This document shows, piece after piece, positions 8,767-18,606 of a DNA stretch of 64,000 nt. A program made the position numbers and the translations under genes. Positions within the stretch are counted from its first letter, which is position 1. Every line of letters begins with the position of its first letter. Location of the stretch: assembly GCA_947466075.1 (NCBI GenBank), contig CANIBP010000034.1, positions 1 to 64,000 on the forward strand. Reading direction: 5' to 3'. This DNA is from Verrucomicrobiaceae bacterium (GTDB taxonomy: Bacteria; Verrucomicrobiota; Verrucomicrobiia; Verrucomicrobiales; Verrucomicrobiaceae). Under the pieces are notes generated by a model. The model did not search any database. It saw nothing but the letters and a program-made list of their open reading frames with translations, and had not been told where the DNA came from.

Positions 8767-11700
8767 TCACATTATCTCCACCAAACGACCGCTCCGGGTG
8801 AACAGCAGCGCACACTCGATCTGCTCCGGTTTCAGGCCGGTCAGCCGTGCCAGCGCCTTGCGATAGAGAACGATCTGCGGACGATAACCTGCCACCTTCT
8901 CCTGCAAGGCCGCCTCATCCGCCACGTCGTCCGTCTTGAAATCAATCAGGCGCACCGAGTCCCGTAACACCACCACACGGTCAAAAATGCCGCTGATCCA
9001 GCTTCCTTCGTGAATCACGTCGAACGGACGCTCCCGCCAGGCCTGAGCATCCGCCGCAGGTTTTGCAAAACCATACGCTGCCGCTTCTGAGGTCAAAACA
9101 CCCCGCACCATCGAAACGGCGGACACTTCAATCGCCTCACCACGCAGCAAGCCTGCCGCCTGCCAGCGTGACTCAAGTTCGGTCATACTCGATTTTGCAT
9201 CCCACCACTCGACATGCGCCAGCAACTCATGCGCCAGGCTGCCCAGCCTACGGCCCGGTTCACGTCCTTCACTAAAGAGCACGCTGCCTTTGACCTGAAA
9301 ATCCTCCTCTCCCGAAGGCGTCATACGTTTTGCCAGCGGCTGAAATTCACGCAGCAGTTCACCCAGCGGCCGCGCAACAACGGGAATACCCGGCTGCTTA
9401 GGCTCTGCGCGATTTAAACCCTCAAACCACGCCGCATTGCCCACCTTCCACTGGATTAAGTACGATGGACACTCCTGTTTGTCCTCCGTCACACCCAGCA
9501 TTCGCTGCAAAAACAGAGCCTCTGTCATCGCCTTGCCATCCTTCGGTGGCGGCTCCGCGATCAGATACAAGCCGCGTTTCGCCCGCGTCATCGCCACATA
9601 CAACCGACACAGCGACTCAAACCCTGCACGCTGCTTGGCTTGAGCCATCTCATCACTCAAAGCCTCATGCAGCGGCGCAAACACGCGCGGCGGTTCCTGT
9701 ATGACCCAAGATATGCCTTGGTCATCGCGATTCACAATCAGCGAGCGCGGGCGTACCTTGTCCATCGCATCGCCATTGAGGCCGGGCAGAATAACGACAT
9801 CGAACTCCAGGCCCTTCGCCTTATGAACCGTCATCACTTGCACCGCGTTCGCTGCGCCACGCACCTTCATCGGCATGTCGCGTGCATGCTGGATGAGCGC
9901 ATCCATGTCACGCGAGCCTCGTGCATCGAAATCGGCGGCGATTTCACCGAACTGGCGCAGCCGCAGCTCATGAAACGCGTCCATCTCTGGCAGCAGCATG
10001 CGTAATTGCCGCGTCCACACCTCGGTGAAACCGATGAATCCGCGTTCAAACACAGTCTCGCGCACCTGATGGCACGTCAGCGGCCATTTCTGGCCTTCAA
10101 ACTCGATCTGAGTCCATAGCGGTGTCATTTTCAGATGTTCCAGCGCCAGAGAGTCGCCAGGATGCGCCGCGAGTTGCAACAGTGACAAAAGCGCGAGTGT
10201 CACCGCATTGTCTGTGGCCGGATGCTGCTGAGATTCGCACACGATCTCCATGCCCGTGGCAGCGCGCAGTTCCTCGGTGATCTCAATCGCATCCTTATTG
10301 CCACGCACCAGCACTGCGCAGGACAAACCGTGCTCCAGTGGCCGAATTTCTCTCAACAAGGCAGCCACAACCGGCGTGGTCGATTTTTCCTCGCTGTCCG
10401 GCTTCACACCGAGCAGCGCACCGTAACCCGCGAGGCTTTGATTCTTATCTGCTGCAACGTGCGGCTGAAACTCAAACCCTTCTGTGCAGCCTTTAAGCAG
10501 CGCTTCCATGCCATCGCGATTTGCAAACACGGCATTGATTGCATCCAACACTGCCGGAGAGCTGCGGAACGACTGACTCAAGGTCTGCGGCTCCAGTCCA
10601 TCTTCACCGTGATGTGGCCACTCGTGCAAAACATCATTGAACAAGCCGGGCTCCGCCTGCCGCCAGAGATAAATCGACTGCTTCGGATCGCCGACGGCAA
10701 AGAAGCTGCGCCTGCCGGAATCATCCTGCATTACTTCATCCACGAGTCCGCGCACCACATTCCATTGCACGCGGCTGGTGTCTTGAAACTCGTCGAACAA
10801 CCAGTGATTATACCTTCCGTCGAGCCGGAACCACAGATCGTTGCGTTCATGGTCCATCCATTCTGCGCCGCCCGTCGTCGCTTCGGCTAGCAGACGCTGC
10901 ACATCCGCAAAGGATAGCCTGCCGCGAGAACGCACACGGCGTGCGTATTCGGTTTCATACAACTCCATGAGCCCCGCCATGCCACGCGTGCGTTGCGCAC
11001 GGCATTTCAATTCGCGATGCAGAATTGTTTCAGCGACACGAAGCCAGGCGCGGGCCGTTGAGCCACTGAGTTCGGTTTTTTTACCACGTCCCCACGCGAT
11101 TTCAGCCTGACCTTCTTTCAATTCGCTCCACACCGCAGTCGTCTTCTCCAAATAATATTTCACCCGTGGCGGCAATGTGGCTCCCGGCTCCAAAGTGGTG
11201 GCCTGCGTGATGAATTCATCGAAGAAGCGGACACCTTCGTCACTGCGCGGGACGAAACGATCTCGCAATGCTTTAAGATCGGCCGTGAGATCATCATCAC
11301 CTGCCAAATCGAGTCCCGTGAGCCTGCCCCAACTTGAAATGCCATCACTATCGAGCCAGGTGGTGTGATGATCGCCGATCCAGGATTCGAGACTGCTCAC
11401 CGCACTGCGTTCTTCGACGCCAAAAGTTGCCTGCTTAAAGCCTTCGAGCAGCGCCCGGCCCGCCTTGTCATCGCGAGAGGAATGGATGCGTTCCAAGAGT
11501 GCGTCGAGCGCGTCATTGCGAGCTTGAGAAGCTTCATCTTCGGCCATGACCTTCGCACCGAGCGGTAGGCCGAGTTCAAGCGGAAAACAGGCGGCGATGT
11601 TGGTAAAGAAGCTGTCCATTGTACCCAGGCGCAACCGATGCAGCCGCCGCGTAACCTGACGTAGTAGCGTGGCGAACTCCGGCCACTGAGCGGGAAGCGG

Positions 11701-11931
11701 CGCCAGACCGGCGAAGTATTGTTCCGGCTTTTCATCATGCTGCGAGAGAGCGGAGAGGCGTTGCAAGATGCGTTGGAAAAACTCACCCGCTGCTTTGCGA
11801 GTGAACGTCATCGCCGCGATGCCCTCTGGCTCTTGCCCCAGTGCGAGCAGATGCAGATGCCGCCGCACCAGCTGGTAGGTCTTGCCAGAACCAGCAGAGG
11901 CGGAGACGAGGATGTGGCGAAGACGATTCAC
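8767..11931 (-). CDS. UvrD/RecB-like helicase with C-terminal nuclease domain
   Basis: A 1054-residue superfamily 1A helicase joined to a nuclease, the architecture of AddA and RecB. Walker A is ASAGSGKTYQLV (residues 11-22), the DExx box is WLFDEFQDTS, motif III FFAVGDPKQSIYLWR, motif V/VI VMTVHKAKGLEFDVVILPG and LYVAMTRAKRGLYLI. The last 150 residues carry a PD-(D/E)XK-type core (RLIDFKTDD followed by QIVLYRKAL). It should unwind and degrade DNA ends before RecA loading. No addB or recC gene is beside it; the neighbour upstream is a transporter gene 46 bases away. Codon use matches the surroundings, so this is likely a native recombination-repair enzyme. Confidence 0.9.
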   Translation of the reverse strand: MNRLRHILVSASAGSGKTYQLVRRHLHLLALGQEPEGIAAMTFTRKAAGEFFQRILQRLSALSQHDEKPEQYFAGLAPLPAQWPEFATLLRQVTRRLHRLRLGTMDSFFTNIAACFPLELGLPLGAKVMAEDEASQARNDALDALLERIHSSRDDKAGRALLEGFKQATFGVEERSAVSSLESWIGDHHTTWLDSDGISSWGRLTGLDLAGDDDLTADLKALRDRFVPRSDEGVRFFDEFITQATTLEPGATLPPRVKYYLEKTTAVWSELKEGQAEIAWGRGKKTELSGSTARAWLRVAETILHRELKCRAQRTRGMAGLMELYETEYARRVRSRGRLSFADVQRLLAEATTGGAEWMDHERNDLWFRLDGRYNHWLFDEFQDTSRVQWNVVRGLVDEVMQDDSGRRSFFAVGDPKQSIYLWRQAEPGLFNDVLHEWPHHGEDGLEPQTLSQSFRSSPAVLDAINAVFANRDGMEALLKGCTEGFEFQPHVAADKNQSLAGYGALLGVKPDSEEKSTTPVVAALLREIRPLEHGLSCAVLVRGNKDAIEITEELRAATGMEIVCESQQHPATDNAVTLALLSLLQLAAHPGDSLALEHLKMTPLWTQIEFEGQKWPLTCHQVRETVFERGFIGFTEVWTRQLRMLLPEMDAFHELRLRQFGEIAADFDARGSRDMDALIQHARDMPMKVRGAANAVQVMTVHKAKGLEFDVVILPGLNGDAMDKVRPRSLIVNRDDQGISWVIQEPPRVFAPLHEALSDEMAQAKQRAGFESLCRLYVAMTRAKRGLYLIAEPPPKDGKAMTEALFLQRMLGVTEDKQECPSYLIQWKVGNAAWFEGLNRAEPKQPGIPVVARPLGELLREFQPLAKRMTPSGEEDFQVKGSVLFSEGREPGRRLGSLAHELLAHVEWWDAKSSMTELESRWQAAGLLRGEAIEVSAVSMVRGVLTSEAAAYGFAKPAADAQAWRERPFDVIHEGSWISGIFDRVVVLRDSVRLIDFKTDDVADEAALQEKVAGYRPQIVLYRKALARLTGLKPEQIECALLFTRSGRLVEIM

Positions 11932-11977
11932 GCGTGATGGCGATGCAAGCGCACGCGATGCGGCGTGTCCAGCTTTG

Positions 11978-12859
11978 TCATTTTTCCACCCATCGACGAA
12001 TCCAAGGCAGTGTGAGCACTACGGCGACAATAATGCCTGCACCAAGGTAGAATCCGCCGCTCATGAACTCAGCTTTGCCGAAGACGATTGCGGCGAGGAG
12101 GATGCCGTAAACGGGTTCCATGTTGTAAACGACGTTCACGGTGAAGACGCTGACACGCCGCAGCACATCCATAAATCCAGCATAGGCGACGACGGTGCAG
12201 ACAAGAGCGAGAACGATAAGCCAAAGCGCGGAGGAAGCATCCGGCAGCGCTGGCAGAATTCCTGTTTCTAAAAATGGCCGTGAAATGATCGAAGCGAGAC
12301 AAGCGCCGGTCATTTGGTAGAGGCCGATGACGCTCCAATGCATGTCTTTGGCAACCTGCTGCTTGCTAAAGGTAGCAAAGAAAGCCGCAAACACGGCGGC
12401 GGCGATGGCAACGGAGAATCCCAGCCAGTATCGGAACTCGACCTCGTAAATCAGCCATACGGCCCCGACCATGACCATGCCGACGAGGAGTTCGGAAGGC
12501 CGCCAGCGCCGCGTGCCATCAACGACCGGTTCGATAAGCGAGCACCAAAGCATCGCTGTGGGCATGGCGGCCAGACAGACCGAAGCAGTGGCAAGCCTTG
12601 CAGACCAGAAGAACAGAATCCAATGCAGACCGAGAATGACCCCGACACCAAGCATGGCGAGCATGATGCGTCGCGGTGGCGCCAGCGAATGCCCCAGCAC
12701 TCGCGCGAGTATGGCAAAGCCGAGTGCGGCGAGCGCAGTGCGCCACAGCACGACATCGACCGGTGGTAGCAGAATGAGTTTGCCTAAAATCGCGGTGAGA
12801 CCCCAGGCAAACACGACGAGGTGAAGCTGGAGATAGTCGCGTGTATCGGTTCTGGGCAT
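11978..12859 (-). CDS. EamA/DMT-family transporter
   Basis: A 293-residue integral membrane protein with about ten hydrophobic helices arranged as two EamA repeats, the fold of the drug/metabolite transporter superfamily. Visible landmarks are an N-terminal helix VVFAWGLTAILGKLILLP, the central repeat boundary near residue 150, and the terminal helix GGFYLGAGIIVAVVLTLPWI. Such proteins export or import amino acids, nucleotide-sugar precursors or other metabolites; the substrate cannot be read from sequence. It precedes the helicase gene on the same strand and diverges from bamA. Family call is strong, function open. Confidence 0.88.
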   Translation of the reverse strand: MPRTDTRDYLQLHLVVFAWGLTAILGKLILLPPVDVVLWRTALAALGFAILARVLGHSLAPPRRIMLAMLGVGVILGLHWILFFWSARLATASVCLAAMPTAMLWCSLIEPVVDGTRRWRPSELLVGMVMVGAVWLIYEVEFRYWLGFSVAIAAAVFAAFFATFSKQQVAKDMHWSVIGLYQMTGACLASIISRPFLETGILPALPDASSALWLIVLALVCTVVAYAGFMDVLRRVSVFTVNVVYNMEPVYGILLAAIVFGKAEFMSGGFYLGAGIIVAVVLTLPWIRRWVEK

Positions 12860-12955
12860 AGATTGAGTCTGGGCGGCTGTTCTAGCCGTTTAGAGGGTGA
12901 AATCCCAATTCTTTTCTGTGATGGGGGCGAAAGCGAATGGCTGAGCTTGCAAACA

Positions 12956-12971
12956 GCACTCTCACGAGTGC
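12956..12971. other. Small perfect hairpin in the EamA-bamA divergent region
   Basis: GCACTC and GAGTGC pair around a four-base loop. The 247-base region between the two divergent starts also contains a second small hairpin, CGGCT-GTTCT-AGCCG near 12874, and a TTGACG hexamer at 13005-13010 with no well-placed -10. The region must contain the promoters for both genes, but no complete promoter is convincing. Confidence 0.3.
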
Positions 12972-13106
12972 GAATGAGGGCAGTTTTCCGATTGAACTTA
13001 CACCTTGACGCGGGGCGGCTGGGAAGCAGTAATGCGGATTCCCGTGCGTCAGTTTTGGCGCACCCATTCGATTGCCCAAATTTGCCCGCCTTTTCTCCCT
13101 TCGCCT

Positions 13107-15458
13107 ATGAATCACGGACTCACCCCTCGACCACGTCTGGCTCTTTTTGCCGCAGCGGTTTTCGCGCTCACAGCCACCAGTCCTGAACAGGTGCAAGCTC
13201 AAGCAGTGATCCCTGCAGCACCTACGGTCAGAAAAATCGTTCAGGAGGTGCAAATCATCTTCAAAGGCGGGGTGAAACTGGATGAGAGCCGTATCCGTAG
13301 CCAGATGTCCACCCGGGTAGGCCAGCCGTTCACCAACGAGGCAGTGGAACGAGATATCCGTGCGCTCTACAGCACCGGAGCGGTGGAAAACCTAGACATC
13401 CGTGCAGTGGACGTGGCAGGCGGCGTGCGTGTGATCGTCGAGGTCACGGGCCGTGGTGGCATCGGTGAAATCAGCTTCCTAGGCAACACGACTTTTGACA
13501 GCGACAAGTTGCGTAAAACCATCGAGATCAAGGTGGGCGATCCCGTGGATGACATTAAGCTTTCCAGCGCGCAGCACAAGATTTCCGAGCAGTACGAAAA
13601 GAAGGGGTATGCGGATGTGATCGTCAGCTACGACATCGCGCCCTCCGTGCGTGAAGGATTCTCCAGTGTGGTATTCAAGATTGATGAAGGCGCGCGAGGC
13701 ATCATCCATGACATCCTCTTTGAAGGTAACACTGCCATCAAGTCGCGCACGCTACGTGGCAAAATCAAATCTCAAGAGCACCACCTTTGGAACCTCTGGG
13801 GAAAAAAGGGCAAGATGAACAGCCAGGACATCCAAGATGACATCAAGATCATCGAGCAAGCCTTTCAAGACGAGGGCTATGTTTACGCGAAAGTCACCGA
13901 AGTGCGTCGTGAGCCGGTTTCCACCAAGGAAATGGATCTTGTTTATGTGATCAATGAAGGCGCCAAGTATGATGTGGCTGGCGTGAGCCTTTCAGGCAAC
14001 ACGCTGTTCACCCAGGACGAACTGATGAGGGGTATCCGGCAGGAGGCTGGGTTCCCATACAAAGGCAGCTTTGTGAAGGCGGACGAAAAAATGGTTCAGG
14101 ACTACTATGGCTCACGCGGCTACGCCGATGCACGGGTTGAAACGAGTATTCTGGAGTCCACACCAGGACAGGTGACCGTTGCCTATCAAATCACCGAAGG
14201 CACTAAATCCTACATCAATAAGGTCAATATCTCCGGCAACTCAGTCACCAAGGACGAGGTCATCCGCCGTGAAGTGCCCTTCGCTCCCGGCGAGGAACTC
14301 AATACAGTCAAAATCGAAGCGGGTAAAAACCGACTGCAGAACCTGAACTACTTCAGTGCCGTGGATGTACGCAATACTCCGTCTACCACACCGGGTTACA
14401 AGGATGTGGACATTAACGTTGCAGAGCAGTCCACTGGTACTGTGAACTTCGGCGCAGGTTTCAGTTCCATCGACAGCATCACCGGTTTCATTCAAGTAAC
14501 GCAAACGAACTTCGACATCCGCGATTGGAAAGATTTTCGCGGTGGCGGCCAGCGTTTCAATGCCAACATTCGTGCAGGTGCGCTGCGTAAAGATGTTACC
14601 ATCAGTTGGACCGAACCATGGTTCATGGGACGTGAACTTGCTCTTACCGTCGAGGCCTTCTATCACAACCTTTACTACCTCTCGAACAAATACAATCAGA
14701 CCAATGTCGGAACCTCAGCCGGATTACGTAAACGACTGGGTGAGCATTCCTACGTCGAGGGCACATGGACAGTCCAACAAGTCAGTATCAATGGTATCAA
14801 TACCACAACTGCCTCTCCGCAGATCGCGCGGGAAGGTGGCTCTTACATTCAGAGTAAGGTTGACCTGAACTGGGTGCATGACACTCGCGACAGCGTCTTC
14901 ATCACCCGCAGCGGCCACAAAATGGAAGCTGGTATGTTGCTCTCCGGCTTCGGTGGTGATGTCCAAGTCTATGGAATCAACTTTGGCGGCCAACAGTATT
15001 TCAATCTGCCTGGTGACACCATCCTGAGCTTCGACGGCATGTTCCGCACCGTGGACAACTGGGGCGGCAGCCGTGTGCCTATCTTCGAGCGCCTCTTCCT
15101 TGGTGGTGCCAATAATCTACGCGGATTCAATTACCGTCAGGCGGGTCCAAAAGATGCCACCGGGGAAGCACTCGGCGGCAAAACATCCATTTATGCAACC
15201 AGCGAATTCTCTGTCCCGGTACACATCACCAGCAATACCGACAAATCGCCCCGTATCGTCTTCTTCGGTGACATTGGCAGCATTGGCGGCGCCAGTGGTG
15301 CCCTCCTAGGCGATGGTAGTATCTACTCAGATGTTGGTATCGGAATGCGCCTCTTCCTGCCCGTAGGTCCCATCCGTGTCGATTACGCCGTTCCTATGGG
15401 TAAAGATCAGTATTCCGGCAACGGTCGCTTCCAGTTCAACATGGGCTACAAGTTCTAG
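13107..15458 (+). CDS. bamA: Outer-membrane protein assembly factor BamA
   Basis: A 783-residue Omp85 protein, the core of the machinery inserting beta-barrel proteins in the outer membrane. ATG 13107 gives a signal peptide (PRLALFAAAVFALTATS, cleaved near QVQAQA). Five POTRA domains follow to about residue 420, each with the strand-turn pattern such as GRGGIGEISFLGNTTFDSDKL, and the C-terminal half is a beta-barrel ending in the aromatic FQFNMGYKF. The barrel contains the conserved L6 motif, here LGGANNLRGFNY, with VRGF replaced by LRGF. It is followed by skp/ompH and lpxD in the classical order. An in-frame codon at 13005 is rejected because it precedes the signal peptide. Confidence 0.95.
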   Translation: MNHGLTPRPRLALFAAAVFALTATSPEQVQAQAVIPAAPTVRKIVQEVQIIFKGGVKLDESRIRSQMSTRVGQPFTNEAVERDIRALYSTGAVENLDIRAVDVAGGVRVIVEVTGRGGIGEISFLGNTTFDSDKLRKTIEIKVGDPVDDIKLSSAQHKISEQYEKKGYADVIVSYDIAPSVREGFSSVVFKIDEGARGIIHDILFEGNTAIKSRTLRGKIKSQEHHLWNLWGKKGKMNSQDIQDDIKIIEQAFQDEGYVYAKVTEVRREPVSTKEMDLVYVINEGAKYDVAGVSLSGNTLFTQDELMRGIRQEAGFPYKGSFVKADEKMVQDYYGSRGYADARVETSILESTPGQVTVAYQITEGTKSYINKVNISGNSVTKDEVIRREVPFAPGEELNTVKIEAGKNRLQNLNYFSAVDVRNTPSTTPGYKDVDINVAEQSTGTVNFGAGFSSIDSITGFIQVTQTNFDIRDWKDFRGGGQRFNANIRAGALRKDVTISWTEPWFMGRELALTVEAFYHNLYYLSNKYNQTNVGTSAGLRKRLGEHSYVEGTWTVQQVSINGINTTTASPQIAREGGSYIQSKVDLNWVHDTRDSVFITRSGHKMEAGMLLSGFGGDVQVYGINFGGQQYFNLPGDTILSFDGMFRTVDNWGGSRVPIFERLFLGGANNLRGFNYRQAGPKDATGEALGGKTSIYATSEFSVPVHITSNTDKSPRIVFFGDIGSIGGASGALLGDGSIYSDVGIGMRLFLPVGPIRVDYAVPMGKDQYSGNGRFQFNMGYKF

Positions 15459-15518
15459 TCCATTGTGTCGGACATTTTGTTTGTCCGCCCTTTCATTCCC
15501 CTCCAAACTCCCATCCCT

Positions 15519-16163
15519 ATGATTCGCAGCGCGCTCCTCGCACTCCTCGCACTCCTCCTCACCACCACCGCCACCCTCCAGGCCGCCGACCTCAAAATCG
15601 GTGTCATCGACATGTCCAAAGTCTTCCAGGAGTTCCACAAAACCAAGTCCGCTGCTGAAAAGTACAAGGGCAATTACGAAAAGGCCGCCCAAGAAATGCA
15701 GGAGCGCCAGACGGTTTACAAGAATCTCTCTGCCGAGGCGATGAAGTTGCAAAAAACCGCCCAGGATCCGATCATCACCCCCGAGCAGCGCAACAAATAC
15801 GCTGCCGAACTCGGTGAAAAGGTGAAGGAAATCCGCTCCATGGAAATGGAAATGCAGGAATTTGCCGAACGCCGCCAGACCCAGCTCAAGCAGGAGGACA
15901 TGCAGATCCGCAAGGGTCTCTATGAGGAAATTCTCGTCGTCGTGCGTGACCGGTCCAAGGCCGACAACTTTGACATCGTCTTCGACAAGACCGGCGTTAG
16001 CCTTTCCACGGTGCCGATCATCCTGCACGTCAAGGAAGGCGCTGCTGCTGATCTTACCGACCAGCTCATTGTTGAACTTAACAAAGACGCCCCGCCTCCC
16101 GGTGCCGAACCGAAAAAGGAAGAACCTACGGCGGCCCCGAAAACCGAAGCACCGAAGAAATAA
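15519..16163 (+). CDS. OmpH/Skp-family periplasmic chaperone
   Basis: A 214-residue protein with a signal peptide (ALLALLALLLTTTATLQA) and the Skp/OmpH layout: a short strand after the cleavage site (LKIGVIDMSKVFQEF), long helices between residues 35 and 125 with heptad spacing, then a strand region and a Pro/Glu/Lys-rich tail of about 30 residues (PPPGAEPKKEEPTAAPK). Skp proteins hold unfolded outer-membrane proteins on their way to BamA. ATG 15519 fits the signal peptide; a GTG/TTG start near 15465 would add an implausible leader. Sixty bases separate it from bamA and a strong terminator follows. Confidence 0.9.
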   Translation: MIRSALLALLALLLTTTATLQAADLKIGVIDMSKVFQEFHKTKSAAEKYKGNYEKAAQEMQERQTVYKNLSAEAMKLQKTAQDPIITPEQRNKYAAELGEKVKEIRSMEMEMQEFAERRQTQLKQEDMQIRKGLYEEILVVVRDRSKADNFDIVFDKTGVSLSTVPIILHVKEGAAADLTDQLIVELNKDAPPPGAEPKKEEPTAAPKTEAPKK

Positions 16164-16182
16164 TCCTTCCTGACAGATTTCT

Positions 16183-16218
16183 AAGGCACGCCGTGGTTAA
16201 TTACGGCGTGCCTTTTTT
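16183..16218 (+). terminator. Rho-independent terminator after skp/ompH
   Basis: A 12-base perfect stem (AAGGCACGCCGT paired with ACGGCGTGCCTT, arms 16183-16194 and 16203-16214) has an 8-base loop and continues into TTTTTT. It ends 31 bases before the lpxD start, so lpxD either has its own promoter or depends on read-through. Confidence 0.9.
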
Positions 16219-16248
16219 CTTTTCAGCGCCATTGGTCAGCCTGCATCC

Positions 16249-17301
16249 ATGAGCAACTCCATCACACTGCAGCAACTGGCCGAACTCGTCGGTGGTGAAC
16301 TTTGCGACGGCAATGCCGACACCCTAATCACCGGTTTAAACTCCATCAGGGATGCCCGCACAGGCGAAGTGACCTTTCTTGGCAACGCCCGTTACCTGCC
16401 TGCGCTCAAAACAACGAGTGCCTCCGCCGCCCTCGTCCCGAACGATCTGGCCGCACAGGAGGCGCAGCCAGGATTGGCCCTCATTCGTGTCATAAATCCC
16501 ACGCTTGCCTTCTCACATGTCATTCGGCATTTCATGCCACCCGATGCTGTCTTTGTGCCTTGTGTGCATGCCACCGCCGTCGTGGCCAGCGATGTCGTTT
16601 TTGATGCGCAGAAAGTCAGCATTGGTGCGCATGTCGTCATTGAAGCAGGCGTAGTCATCGGTGACGGCACAACCATTCACTCCGGTGTGTTTGTTGGTCG
16701 TGGCGTGCACATGGGCACAGATTGCGTTCTGCATGCCAATGCCGTCATCAAAGAACACTGCGTCATCGGCAATCGTGTCATTCTACACAGTGGTGCCATC
16801 ATCGGCAGCGACGGCTTCGGCTACGAAACCGTACAGGGGCGCCACGTCAAAATCGACCAGGTCGGTATCGTCCAAATCGATGACGACGTCGAAATAGGCT
16901 CCTGCGCCACCATCGACCGCGCCCGTTTTGGCCGCACTTGGATCGGTGAAGGCACTAAGATCGATAACCTCGTGCAAATCGGCCACAACTGCATCATCGG
17001 CAAGCAATGCATCATCGTTTCCCAGACCGGTATATCCGGTAGCACCCGCCTCGGCAACTACGTCACCATGGGCGGCCAGGTAGGCGTGGCGGGGCATCTT
17101 GAAATTGCTGACAAGGTAATGCTCTTCGCCAAATCCGGCGTCACCAAAAGCATCCCCGAAGCCGGACCTTACACCGGTTACCCTGCCCGCCCGCTCATGG
17201 AAGGCCGCAAAATGCTCAGCCTCCCTGCCCGCATCCCTGATCTCATCGCCCGTGTCCGCGAATTGGAGAAAAAACTCGCCGCGCTCGAAGCCCAGATCTG
17301 A
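16249..17301 (+). CDS. lpxD: UDP-3-O-acylglucosamine N-acyltransferase LpxD
   Basis: A 350-residue acyltransferase of lipid A synthesis that transfers a hydroxyacyl chain from acyl carrier protein to UDP-3-O-acylglucosamine. Residues 1-100 are the uridine-binding domain (TLQQLAELVGGEL, VTFLGNARYL), residues 105-320 are left-handed beta-helix hexapeptide repeats, and the C terminus is an amphipathic helix (ARVRELEKKLAALEAQ). The catalytic base is H246 in NLVQIGHNCIIG. Length and motifs are those of the family, and position behind bamA and skp supports the call. It shows the cell makes lipid A-type outer membrane. Confidence 0.95.
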   Translation: MSNSITLQQLAELVGGELCDGNADTLITGLNSIRDARTGEVTFLGNARYLPALKTTSASAALVPNDLAAQEAQPGLALIRVINPTLAFSHVIRHFMPPDAVFVPCVHATAVVASDVVFDAQKVSIGAHVVIEAGVVIGDGTTIHSGVFVGRGVHMGTDCVLHANAVIKEHCVIGNRVILHSGAIIGSDGFGYETVQGRHVKIDQVGIVQIDDDVEIGSCATIDRARFGRTWIGEGTKIDNLVQIGHNCIIGKQCIIVSQTGISGSTRLGNYVTMGGQVGVAGHLEIADKVMLFAKSGVTKSIPEAGPYTGYPARPLMEGRKMLSLPARIPDLIARVRELEKKLAALEAQI

Positions 17302-17333
17302 TCTTCACTCGTAACCCCTGACGCGTGATGCGT

Positions 17334-17350
17334 GGACGTTGCCAACGTCC
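17334..17350. repeat. 17-base palindrome before trpB
   Basis: GGACGTTGCCAACGTCC pairs as 8+1+8 bases around a single centre base, in the 75 bases between lpxD and trpB. It is preceded by a degenerate GCGTGATGCGTG direct repeat. No T-run follows, so it is not a normal terminator. It may be a REP-like element or part of trpB control. Confidence 0.5.
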
Positions 17351-17376
17351 TGCCTTCGTTCTACCTTGCCCGCCCC

Positions 17377-18603
17377 ATGACCGCCGCCTCCCTGCTACCA
17401 CTCCCCGTGATGCCCGATTCCCACGGCCACTTCGGCCAATACGGCGGCATGTTCGTACCCGAAACACTCATGGCTGCGCTTACGGAGCTTTCCGACCACT
17501 ACGAAAAAGCCAAAGCCGATCCCGCCTTCCGGAAAGAACTCGATCGTTTGCTCCACGAATACGTCGGTCGTCCGACGCCGCTGTATTTTGCCGAACGCTG
17601 GACCGAAAAACTCGGTGGTGCAAAAATTTACCTCAAGCGCGAAGATCTGCTACACACCGGTGCTCACAAAATCAACAACGCCCTCGGCCAGATCCTCCTC
17701 GCCCAGCGCCTCGGTAAAAAACGCATCATTGCTGAAACGGGTGCCGGTCAGCACGGCGTCGCCACCGCAACCGTCTGTGCGCGCTTCGGCGTCGAATGCG
17801 TCATTTACATGGGCAAGGTGGATATGGAGCGTCAGGCGCTCAATGTGGCACGCATGCGTTTCCTTGGAGCTAAAGTTGTAGCCGTCACCGCTGGACAAGC
17901 CACGCTCAAAGAAGCGGTGAACGAAGCCATGCGCGACTGGGTCACCAACGTGCAAACCACGCACTACATCCTCGGCTCCGCGCTCGGATCACACCCCTTC
18001 CCCATGATGGTGCGCGATTTCCACCGTGTCATTGGCGTCGAGGCACGCCGACAGATTTTGGAGCGCGAGCAACGTCTGCCTGATCTCCTTGTCGCCTGCG
18101 TCGGCGGCGGCAGTAACAGCATCGGCCTCTTTCATCCGTTCTTGAATGACAAAGACGTACGCATGACCGGTGTCGAAGCCGGTGGCGATGGCATCATCCC
18201 AGAGCGCCACGCCGCACGCTTTCAGGGTGGCCGTCTCGGCGTCCTGCAAGGCACCAAAACCTGGCTCCTTGCCAATGCCGACGGCCAAATCGAACTCACC
18301 CACAGCGTTAGCGCTGGTCTCGACTACGCCGCCATCGGCCCCGAGCACGCATGGCTGCACGATCAAAATCGTGTCACCTACAATTATGCTACCGACAGCG
18401 AGGCTCTAGCTGCCTTTCAAGAGCTAAGCCAAATCGAAGGCATCATACCCGCACTCGAAAGCGCTCACGCCATCGCTGAAGTCCACAAAGTGGCCCCCAC
18501 CATGCGCAAAGATCAGATCATCCTCGTCAACCTCTCCGGTCGCGGCGACAAAGACGTGGCGCAGGCTGCTCGCATGATCTTGGGCGAGGAATTGAAATTT
18601 TGA
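17377..18603 (+). CDS. trpB: Tryptophan synthase beta chain TrpB
   Basis: A 408-residue pyridoxal-phosphate enzyme that joins indole and serine to tryptophan. The PLP lysine is K98 in HTGAHKINNALGQ, the phosphate-binding loop is CVGGGSNSIG, and FGQYGGMFVPETLM is the typical N terminus. An internal ATG at 17410 would give exactly the usual 397 residues and is an alternative start; neither has a strong ribosome-binding site. No trpA or other trp gene is adjacent, so the alpha subunit lies elsewhere. A methyltransferase gene starts three bases after its stop. Confidence 0.95.
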   Translation: MTAASLLPLPVMPDSHGHFGQYGGMFVPETLMAALTELSDHYEKAKADPAFRKELDRLLHEYVGRPTPLYFAERWTEKLGGAKIYLKREDLLHTGAHKINNALGQILLAQRLGKKRIIAETGAGQHGVATATVCARFGVECVIYMGKVDMERQALNVARMRFLGAKVVAVTAGQATLKEAVNEAMRDWVTNVQTTHYILGSALGSHPFPMMVRDFHRVIGVEARRQILEREQRLPDLLVACVGGGSNSIGLFHPFLNDKDVRMTGVEAGGDGIIPERHAARFQGGRLGVLQGTKTWLLANADGQIELTHSVSAGLDYAAIGPEHAWLHDQNRVTYNYATDSEALAAFQELSQIEGIIPALESAHAIAEVHKVAPTMRKDQIILVNLSGRGDKDVAQAARMILGEELKF

Positions 18604-18606
18604 AGC

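Noticed and set aside
12860..13106. tRNA or small RNA gene in the EamA-bamA gap
   Set aside because: Only isolated short hairpins are present; no cloverleaf or terminator is seen.
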